DNA of 64,000 bases from Dysgonomonas sp. 216 (GTDB lineage: Bacteria > Bacteroidota > Bacteroidia > Bacteroidales > Dysgonomonadaceae): assembly GCF_010501065.1 (NCBI RefSeq), contig NZ_QVMM01000014.1, positions 17,627 to 81,626 of the forward strand. The letters run 5' to 3'. Each line of letters starts with the position of its first letter. Position 1 is the first letter of the stretch. The translations under genes were made by a program, and so were the position numbers. A model generated the notes under the pieces. The model did no database searches, was not told the DNA's origin, and worked only from the letters and a program-made list of their open reading frames with translations. Of the stretch, positions 29,134 to 37,600 are shown in pieces.

Positions 29134-31902
29134 ATGAGAAAATTATTTACTTTTTTATTAAGTGCAACACTGCTGGCACTTGGTAACTTAGGAGTTTTGG
29201 ATGCTCAGGATACCTACAAAAAGTATCATATTAATGAGACTTTTGATGGGTTGGATGTTCTTCCTACAGGATGGAACTATTATACAGGTAATGGTACTTC
29301 TGTTTGGGGTAAGAATGGTGGATTTGCACTTGCAAATGATGCAATGAAGTTCTCGAATAGTGCATCGAATGGTCGTGGAGCTGAGGTTACATTCCCTATA
29401 ATTCAGGAAAATTCAATATTCGAAGAGGGAGACTTTGCTAATGTTGTAATAGAATTTGATTGGAATTGTGTTGAAGCAACTACAGTTTGGGCAGGAAATA
29501 ACGGTAATAGCATGCACGTTTCTCTATTAGGTAGCAAAAGTGTTATCGGAGCAGACTCTGCATCTATGTATTACGATGCTGTGTGGTCTATTTATGTATT
29601 AGGAGATCAAAGTTTCTATTATTGGAACCAAGACTTAGGTCCTTTCGATGATGAATTAGGAGTATACACGCAACCTGCATTTATATCGGGTGGTAGTAAA
29701 AGTTCATATGCTTGGTTAGGACGAAAAGGTTCTGGTTATGAAGCAACTCAACTTAACCATGCGGGTAATAAAATTGATATGGAATTTGCTAAACCAAAAA
29801 CATATCATATAAAATCTGTAATGGATTTCGAAAATAAGATTGTGAAAAGCATAACTATAACAGATACAGAAGATGATGCTAATACAATTACTATCGAAAA
29901 TAAACCATTTATTTCGAGTGCTGTAGAAGATTTGGCTCGTTTGAGTTTAATGAACACCAGAGATGGAGGTAGCTCTCAAACACACGAATCATATATCGAT
30001 AATTTCGAAATTTATGTAGAAAAAGAATACCTTGGAAAAGCTCCTGTTTACATTAATTATTTAGACCAGGATGGAGGTATAGCTAAAGCACAAAGAGTTG
30101 AACTTGACCAACCTGTATCTACATCATATAGCTTGTTATCTTCAGATAAAGTTTCTTTTGTCGAAAACGGAAACTATTATGCTTATGATAAAGATGCCAC
30201 AGGTGAAGAGTCTGTTGTGGTTAAGTATGTAGAAGAAGGAACAACTGAAATAAATGTTATATTTAAAAAGACACCTGCTACAACTGGAACTTATGTTTGG
30301 TCGGGAGCTGCTGGAAATGTATGGTCTGAATTAGATGATAACTTTAATGTAGGTGGAACAGATCTAGCATATCAAAGTGGAAATGCTGTGGAATTTTCGA
30401 ATGGAGCATCTTTGTTTAAAGAAATTGAAGCAAATCAAACAATCCAGATGGGCGATGCTAATGTTGTAATATCGGCAGAAGGATATAGCATAGGTGGAAC
30501 AGGTAAACTTACAGGTACAGGATATATCGAAGTAAATGCTTCTACAACATTGTCTGTTGTAAACGAATTAACTAGCGGAGTTGAGGTTAATGAAGGAACA
30601 CTAACAATTGCAAATGTGGAAGCTGGAAAATCTTTCTTGGTTGCCGATGGTGTTACTTTGGATATGCAACAAGGAGCATACTTTAATAAGCCTATTACCA
30701 GTTTAGGAGGGGCATTAACTATTATTCCTACATCAAATTTCGAATATGCATCGGAAATAACAGGTGTTAAAGTGTTGAATTATGTATTAAATCAGCGAGG
30801 AAATGTTGCTACAGGTGCTATTAACCGAACTGCAATATTTAATAATATATTTACTGATGGAACACTTAATGTAACTTCAACATTGGGCGATACTACGTAT
30901 TTTGTTTTAGGGGTAAACTCTAGAGATGCAGATTATTCTACAGTGAAAGTAAACTTGGGAGAGAATATATTTTTAGGAACTTCCGATATGAATGGTAAAA
31001 ACATACGTCTTGGTGAACTTTCAGGTCCAGCCTCTTCCGAATTTGTAGGTCCGCGTATTCGTACAACTCACTATCATATAGGATCTTTGAATACTAACGC
31101 CGAGTTTGCCGGAGCTATTAAGTCGTTTGGCTTAGACTCATGGGATAATACTCAGGCGTTTAATATAAATAAAGTAGGAAAAGGAACTTGGACTCTTTCG
31201 GGCACTAGCGATAAATATTATGATGGAACAGTAACTGTAGTTGACGGAACGCTAATAGTGAATGGTGTTTTAGGTGCAGTAGAGCCTATGGCTGAAACAG
31301 GTCCTGCTGGGGCAGAAAAAACACATATGCCTATAGAAGTGTTAGTTGCAGATACTGCTACAATTAAAGGTAATGGTACAATTAACGGTACATTCAACAT
31401 GTACGGAACAATGGAAGGTAATTTAACTGTAGCTAATATTGGTATGTCGGGAACTTCCAGAATTAAAATTGGGGTTCACGGAACTACTGCCGATAAAATC
31501 ACGGTTCTTGACCAAGGTCTGGGTATGACTATTATCGAAGGTGCTACATTAGAAATTGTAGAAACAGTTAAACCTGAGGCTGGAGCACAATTCCAAATTA
31601 TTGATGCCGTATATATCGAACCAGCATGGGACGACGAAGCTGACGATTATGCTGTAAACGGATTTATGAACTTTGTAGTTCCTACAGGTGCTGAATATAC
31701 TTTTGATGCAAATACAGGTATTCTTACATGTGTAAAAGCCGGAACAGGAATCGAAGATGCAGATTATAACAAAGTAGAAGTATCTCGCGAATATTACGAT
31801 TTGTCAGGTAAACTGGTAACTTCTGATTTCAGCGGCTTTGCTGTAGTGAAAATCAAATACGAAGACGGATCAGTTTCGGTTCGAAAAGTTATTAAAAAGT
31901 AA
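29134..31902 (+). CDS. Large secreted protein: jelly-roll, MucBP-like and beta-strand-repeat domains, variant T9SS tail
   Basis: This 922-residue protein has a signal peptide ending at VLDAQ (about residue 25). Residues about 30-300 look like a concanavalin-type jelly roll (YHINETFDGL start, SYIDNFEIYVEKE end). Residues about 305-378 resemble a MucBP-type domain (YINYLDQDGG...YVEEGTTEINVIF). The remainder carries autotransporter-type beta-strand repeats (KVGKGTWTLSGTS, VVDGTLIVNG). The last 50 residues (GIEDADYNK... EYYDLSGKLVTSDF) match the tail of the 32181 protein and look like a T9SS sorting domain lacking the usual YPNP. No catalytic signature is seen. A surface binding or scaffold role is inferred. 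The gene stands alone, between its own promoter and terminator. Confidence 0.75.
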   Translation: MRKLFTFLLSATLLALGNLGVLDAQDTYKKYHINETFDGLDVLPTGWNYYTGNGTSVWGKNGGFALANDAMKFSNSASNGRGAEVTFPIIQENSIFEEGDFANVVIEFDWNCVEATTVWAGNNGNSMHVSLLGSKSVIGADSASMYYDAVWSIYVLGDQSFYYWNQDLGPFDDELGVYTQPAFISGGSKSSYAWLGRKGSGYEATQLNHAGNKIDMEFAKPKTYHIKSVMDFENKIVKSITITDTEDDANTITIENKPFISSAVEDLARLSLMNTRDGGSSQTHESYIDNFEIYVEKEYLGKAPVYINYLDQDGGIAKAQRVELDQPVSTSYSLLSSDKVSFVENGNYYAYDKDATGEESVVVKYVEEGTTEINVIFKKTPATTGTYVWSGAAGNVWSELDDNFNVGGTDLAYQSGNAVEFSNGASLFKEIEANQTIQMGDANVVISAEGYSIGGTGKLTGTGYIEVNASTTLSVVNELTSGVEVNEGTLTIANVEAGKSFLVADGVTLDMQQGAYFNKPITSLGGALTIIPTSNFEYASEITGVKVLNYVLNQRGNVATGAINRTAIFNNIFTDGTLNVTSTLGDTTYFVLGVNSRDADYSTVKVNLGENIFLGTSDMNGKNIRLGELSGPASSEFVGPRIRTTHYHIGSLNTNAEFAGAIKSFGLDSWDNTQAFNINKVGKGTWTLSGTSDKYYDGTVTVVDGTLIVNGVLGAVEPMAETGPAGAEKTHMPIEVLVADTATIKGNGTINGTFNMYGTMEGNLTVANIGMSGTSRIKIGVHGTTADKITVLDQGLGMTIIEGATLEIVETVKPEAGAQFQIIDAVYIEPAWDDEADDYAVNGFMNFVVPTGAEYTFDANTGILTCVKAGTGIEDADYNKVEVSREYYDLSGKLVTSDFSGFAVVKIKYEDGSVSVRKVIKK

Positions 31903-31934
31903 TGTAGAGGTAACATTATAAATAAACAAACAGG

Positions 31935-31971
31935 AAAGTCCCGGAAGATTCGTTCTTTCGGGACTTTTTTT
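31935..31971 (+). terminator. Intrinsic terminator of the 29134 gene
   Basis: AAAGTCCCGGAAGA pairs with TTCTTTCGGGACTTT around a TTCG-type loop and is followed by a run of T. It is a textbook rho-independent terminator. Confidence 0.85.
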
Positions 31972-32004
31972 ATCTATAAGATGTTAATTAACAGTGCATT
32001 CCTG

Positions 32005-32074
32005 CTGCGTGAATAAAATTCCATCTGTTTGAATGAATTTATATTCCATACATCACGTTCAGTACTTAATTTTA
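32005..32074 (+). promoter_or_regulatory. Composite activator box plus -7 promoter of the 32181 gene (strong copy)
   Basis: Half-sites GTGAAT (32009-32014) and TTTGAAT (32028-32034) are 20 bp apart and flank AAAATTCCATCTG. A second TTCCAT lies just downstream (32044-32049). The -7 box is TAATTTTA at 32067-32074 (one mismatch to TAnnTTTG), 39 bp from the second half-site. Confidence 0.55.
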
Positions 32075-32180
32075 CTTTCGAGCGGTTAATAAATATTTAA
32101 TTCGGCTTATTAATATAGCGCTGCTTTTAAAGGTAATCGTGATTGTTAATTGAATTTAAACCATTTTAAAACATTTATTT

Positions 32181-34508
32181 ATGAAGAAGATTTTTACTCG
32201 GTTAGTCGTGGGGGCTTTTGGACTGATGCTGGCGGTTCCCTCTTTTGCTGCAATTGATCCGGCTACGGCTTGGTGGAATGCAGAAGATTTTGAGAGCTAC
32301 GAATTGGGAACTGATATGAAAGTAGCCGATACATGGACGGGTGGCGTTAATGCTCTTATCCTTAAAAAGGCAGCAGCAGGAGATAATGCATTGATGATGA
32401 ATTCTGTTGTGAATGCAGATAATGTATTTACAGAGACAAGTCAGGGTGGAGGACGCAGTATGGCTAAGACATTTACAAATGCATTATCTGGAATAGTGCA
32501 TGTAAAGACAGATATTTATGGAGGTTCTACAGGTGCTACATTTCAGCTGGTAAATACTGCAGGTTCAGAGGTGTTTTTTATTACAATAGCAGGAGGAAAT
32601 TCGAATGCACTTTCTTTTACAGGTAAATCAACCACCGATGTTGCTTATGGAGCTCGTAGAACATGGATTAATACAGAGTTTTTGCTAGACCTGGATAATA
32701 ATAAACTACTAAAAATAGTATTTAATAGCAATGCAGCAAAAACCTTTACGGATGTCGACCTTACAAATGCTGGCGATGTTAAAAAATTAAACATTAATTT
32801 ACCAAAAGGTTGGTTAAGTGCAGGCTTGGATAATGTAACAGTTGGTCAGCTTATTGCTGACAAGTTAAAAGATTTTACAGGTGCGGCATCGTTACAAACT
32901 CTAACAGGAGAGGATGCTTCAGCAAACTATGCCTTAACAGCATTTACCACAGCAATGGAGTTAGATCTTACTATTGATCGTAAGGACGCTGATATAGAAT
33001 GGACTATTTCCGATTATGGAACGTTGGCAGAAGGAGAAAAGGCTCTTGTTGCTTTAGTAAAGGATACAGAAGATTCGCGTAAGGCTACATTAACAGCGGG
33101 GGCAATATCGGCCGATGCAACAATAACATTAAAGGCTGAATTGGGTGCTGTATCGGTAACTAAAACAGTAGAAGTTAAAACTCCAAGTTTAGACGGTATA
33201 AAACAAACATTATTGGATGAAATAGCGACTGCTACAGGTATAAGTGATGCCGTTATCGATTCGAATCCATATATTACAGGATTGAAAGCAACCTTAACTA
33301 CAGCAATGGGTGCGGCTCAGGATGTTTACGACGATGGAACGGCAACAATGTCGGGAGTAGCTCAGGCAATTTCAGATCTTCAAGCAGCAGAGTCCGATTT
33401 TACAACAGCGTTAGTTTCTTACAATGCCTTTGTTGCTAATATAACAACAGTGCAAGATGCTCATGATGCAGAAGCGCGTTCTGCTGCTTTCTTTGTGGCA
33501 ATAAAAGCAACACTTCAGTCGGCTATTGATGCTGCGACAGCAGCCAGAACAACAGTTGCAACTACAGCCGATGTTGATGATGTGACTGCTGCACTACAAG
33601 CGGCTTTAGGTAAATTTGAAGCAGATGCTATCGTTTACGAAACTTTAGAGGCTGATATAGCTACGGTTACTACACGTTATACAGCAATAAATCTTCGTAA
33701 GGGTGACTATTTTTTACAATATCCGGAGGCTGTCGTCGATAATTTAAGTGCTGCTATAACTTCGGCAAATAATTTGTTAACTACTGGCACAGATGCTGAT
33801 GATTTAGCTGCAGAAACAACTGCTTTAAATGATGCATTGGCAACATTTAACTCTACACCTCGCAATGCTCCAAGTTCGTCTAATTCTTATCGTATCTATA
33901 CTTATGGAAATGACGGGGGGAATGGAGACGCAGTGTCAACTAATAAAAAAGTATTATATGTGGATGCTGATACCGAGATTCTTAAATATGCATTGGTGTC
34001 AAATTTGCCATCAGTGGCAAATCGTTATGATGAATGGGGAATAGAAGAAACATCAACTGGTGTATATACTCTAAAAAATCTGGGTTTGAATAAATATTTA
34101 TCAAATAGCACAACGTTGTTCTCAGATGTGGCTGTTGATTTTGCTATTGTAGATAATAAAGGTCAGAATGCGGCAGAGTATGTTGTCGATGGATATTTTC
34201 AATATGGAATTAGGTATTCAACAAATAAGTGGCTCGAGGTTGATCTCTATGATGAGACTGAAATGAATGGAGTATTCATTTATAGCACTTCCGCTGCTCC
34301 AATCGAGCGTTTACGCTTCTGCTTCCAATTCGAAGAAAACGGATTGATAACAGGTATTGATAACGAAACAGCAACAGTGAAGGAAGTACAATCGGTTGAA
34401 TATTTCGACCTTACAGGTAAGGTTGTAACATCCGATTATAAAGGATTTGTTATCGAAAGGGTTATATACACTGACGGTACAACAGCTAATCTGAAAAAAT
34501 TAAAATAA
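32181..34508 (+). CDS. Secreted multidomain protein with helical (FIVAR-like) repeats and variant T9SS tail, function unknown
   Basis: This 775-residue protein has a signal peptide ending at SFAA (about residue 24). A beta-rich domain (about 25-235, opening WWNAEDFESYELG) is followed by an Ig-like segment (about 240-335). Two or three Ala/Thr-rich helical repeats come next (about 340-570, e.g. LKATLTTAMGAAQDVYDDG) and resemble FIVAR-type helical modules of adhesins. A beta-trefoil-like region follows (about 580-715, VYTLKNLGLNKYLSNS). The last 50 residues match the tail of the 29134 protein (SVEYFDLTGKVVTSDYKGF), taken as a variant T9SS sorting signal. No enzyme motif is visible. It is flanked by its own promoter and terminator. 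I do not recognise a family for the full architecture. Confidence 0.7.
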   Translation: MKKIFTRLVVGAFGLMLAVPSFAAIDPATAWWNAEDFESYELGTDMKVADTWTGGVNALILKKAAAGDNALMMNSVVNADNVFTETSQGGGRSMAKTFTNALSGIVHVKTDIYGGSTGATFQLVNTAGSEVFFITIAGGNSNALSFTGKSTTDVAYGARRTWINTEFLLDLDNNKLLKIVFNSNAAKTFTDVDLTNAGDVKKLNINLPKGWLSAGLDNVTVGQLIADKLKDFTGAASLQTLTGEDASANYALTAFTTAMELDLTIDRKDADIEWTISDYGTLAEGEKALVALVKDTEDSRKATLTAGAISADATITLKAELGAVSVTKTVEVKTPSLDGIKQTLLDEIATATGISDAVIDSNPYITGLKATLTTAMGAAQDVYDDGTATMSGVAQAISDLQAAESDFTTALVSYNAFVANITTVQDAHDAEARSAAFFVAIKATLQSAIDAATAARTTVATTADVDDVTAALQAALGKFEADAIVYETLEADIATVTTRYTAINLRKGDYFLQYPEAVVDNLSAAITSANNLLTTGTDADDLAAETTALNDALATFNSTPRNAPSSSNSYRIYTYGNDGGNGDAVSTNKKVLYVDADTEILKYALVSNLPSVANRYDEWGIEETSTGVYTLKNLGLNKYLSNSTTLFSDVAVDFAIVDNKGQNAAEYVVDGYFQYGIRYSTNKWLEVDLYDETEMNGVFIYSTSAAPIERLRFCFQFEENGLITGIDNETATVKEVQSVEYFDLTGKVVTSDYKGFVIERVIYTDGTTANLKKLK

Positions 34509-34528
34509 TCTATTGATTAATAGTATAA

Positions 34529-34569
34529 TTAACCTCCGGAGAATAATCTTCGGGGGTTGATTTTTTTTT
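34529..34569 (+). terminator. Intrinsic terminator of the 32181 gene
   Basis: AACCTCCGGAG pairs with CTTCGGGGGTT (with G-U wobbles) and is followed by GA and nine T. Confidence 0.85.
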
Positions 34570-34582
34570 AAAATATTTCAAC

Positions 34583-34651
34583 TTATTTGAACAATTTTCC
34601 ATTAGTTTGAATAATAGTTTAGAATATTTAGACGATATGTCTTTAAATTTG
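34583..34651 (+). promoter_or_regulatory. Composite activator box plus -7 promoter of the 34692 gene (strong copy)
   Basis: Half-sites TTTGAAC (34586-34592) and TTTGAAT (34606-34612) are 20 bp apart and flank TTTTCCATTAG. An exact -7 box TAAATTTG lies at 34644-34651, 38 bp from the second half-site and 48 bp before the start codon. This is the clearest direct repeat of the set. Confidence 0.62.
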
Positions 34652-34691
34652 TATGAGAGAAGAAGTACTTTGAATTAATAATATCAGGAAA

Positions 34692-37600
34692 ATGAAAAAA
34701 TTAATACTGTTGTTTTTAGCATTGCTTGCAATGCAACCCGGCTTTTCGCAACGGCGAATGGAAAATCTGGGAAGAGGGGTTATGGCCTCAAAAGTAGATG
34801 GAGGGGTATACGTAAACTGGCGTATTACCGGACAAGAATGGTTTGGAGTAAGCTACAATTTGTACCGAGGTGCAACAAAACTTAATGATACGCCTATTAC
34901 AGGGGCATCTAATTATCTTGACCCATCGGGAACGCTGTCTTCGCAATATCAGGTTGCTGCTGTAATAAATGGAGTGGAGCAGGCAAAAAGCCCTGCCGTA
35001 TCGGTATTGCCAAATGCTTATGTAGAATTACAATTGGCTACAATTCCTAAAATTGCGGGAGTGCCCGACTCGTATTATAATATGTACGAGATTAACGACA
35101 TTACTACAGCCGATTTAGATGGCGATGGCGAATACGAGCTTATTGTGAAAAGACGGAATATGGGTTTTAATCCATCTAATATAGAAGAAAATAAATACTA
35201 TACATTGATTGAGGCTTATAAACTTGACGGAACTTTTATGTGGCGTATCGATGTTGGCCCGAATGTATACAACGATGTAGAGATAAATGTTCTGGCTTTC
35301 GATTTTGACGGAGACGGAAAAGCCGAAGTTGTTATGCGTACATCGGAAGGAACCGTTGATGGATTAGGAAACGTTATTCCTGACTTAGGCAATGCACAAG
35401 GAGATTTAAGCCCTGATGGAAGAACGAACTATAGAAGCGCATTTAAATTAAATAACTCGTATTACGAATACGAAGGACCTGAGTTCCTTTCGTTGTTCGA
35501 TGGAACTACAGGTAAGGAATTAGACCGTACGCCTCACATAGCTCGTCATCCTGTAAGCCAATGGGGGCCATCGGGTACTGCGGCGTCGGGTTTGGCACAC
35601 CGTGCATTAAAGTTCCACTATGGAGCTCCATATCTTGATGGTAAAAATCCTAGCGTTTTTGTTTCAAGAGGGATCTATCATCGAACAAAGATGGCTACAT
35701 TTGATATTGTAGATAAAAAATTTGTACCAAGATGGACATGGGATTCGGGCGATGGAGCATATAGCGGACAAGGAAATCACAACTATGTTATAGCAGACGT
35801 TGATAACGATGGTCGCGATGAGATAATTTACGGGTCGATGACCATTGATGATAATGGTACAGGTTTATATACAACAGGATTGGGGCACGGAGATGCCATG
35901 CATGTCAGCAATTTCGATCCGTACCGTAAAGGGATCGAGGTTTTTGCTTGTTTAGAAAACTCACCTTATCACGGAACAACCTTCAGAGCAGCTGAGAGTG
36001 GTGAAATTTTGCTTCAAAAAATAAGTTCAGGAGACGAAGGTCGTTGTATGGCGGCAAATGTTAGCAACCTATATAAAGGAGCTCAAATGTGGCCGTCGCA
36101 AACCGGTGGTTTTTCGGCATCCGAAAGAAAAGAAATATCGATAACAGGAGGTACTGAATTCCGTATTTACTGGACTGGCGATTTGTTGAGCGAGATTTTG
36201 GGGCATAGCTTTAGCAGCAGTTTGGGAAAAGGAGTTGGAGCTATATCGAAGTTTAATGATGGCACAAAATCGTGGGAAAGGTTGTTGAATACCGATGGAT
36301 ATTACTCATGTAATTATACAAAAGGAACACCTTGTTTGCAGGCCGATTTATTTGGCGATTGGCGCGAAGAAGTTATTTTCAGAAGTGCCGACGACTCTAA
36401 AATTCGTATCTATTTCACTACATACCCAACAGAGCATCGTATATATACTTTAATGCACGATATGCAGTATCGTCAGGCAATAGCTTGGCAAATGTGCGGA
36501 TACAATCAGCCTCCGCATACAAGCTTCTTCTTGGGCGAACTAGAGGGAATAACACTTCCCCCTCCTCCGGTTATGGATAACCAACGCTTGGTGTTTAAAA
36601 ATTCGGCGACAACATGGGATAACAGTTCTGCAAATTGGATAAAAGATGGAGTGAACAGTTCTTTTGCCGATGGCGAAAATGTTCTTTTCGATGTGTCGGG
36701 ACCTACTGCCCAGATAGCTTTAACTAGCGTTGTTTCGCCTAAAAGCATGTATGTTAATTCAACGAATGACTATTCGTTCAATATGACATCCGGAAAACTT
36801 TCGGGGGCAATGAATTTGTTGAAACAAGGTCCGGCAACTTTAACATTTAATGGAAATCACGATTATTCGGGTCGTACCGAGATTTGGGATGGATTGGTTG
36901 TTTTTGACGGACAGTTAACTAATAGCCCTGTTTGGATTAATCTTCATGGCGAATTAGCAGCAACCGGGACTTTAAGTAAATCGGTAGCGATGAATTATGC
37001 ATCGGTTCTTTATCCCGGAGGTAAAGCCGGTATTGGTACATTAGCTATTGGCGAAAAGCTGGAGTTAGCCGAAAACTCGATAATAGAATTTGATATGTTG
37101 ACAGCTCCTGTTCAGAGCGATAAGATATCAATGGCAACCGGAACTTTGTCGGTAGCCGAAAACTCGGTATTCCGCATTAACAAAGTTACAGGCGATTTGC
37201 TTGCCGGCAACTATGTTTTGATAGAAGTACCAAACCTGACAGGCGATATATCTAAAGTTAAGGTAGAAGGATTAGGCAGCCAGATAGGAACGCTTTCTTA
37301 TGCCGATAATAAAGTTGTACTTACAATACAAGATGTGCGTTCGTCCGGAACAATTGTATGGAACGGCGCAAACGACGGAAGTCTTTGGGATGTGTTTGGT
37401 GCAGAGAATTTCTCATTAAATTCGAACAACACATTCTTCTTAACAAATGATAATGTTAAATTCGACGATACGTCTGTTTCGCAATCGGTTAATGTTGCAG
37501 GTGTAGTTTTGCCGGCAAACATAACTGTTGATGCAAGTAAAGATTATACTTTCCAATCGGATAGTGATAATAAAATAGCAGGTACTGCAACTTTAACAAA

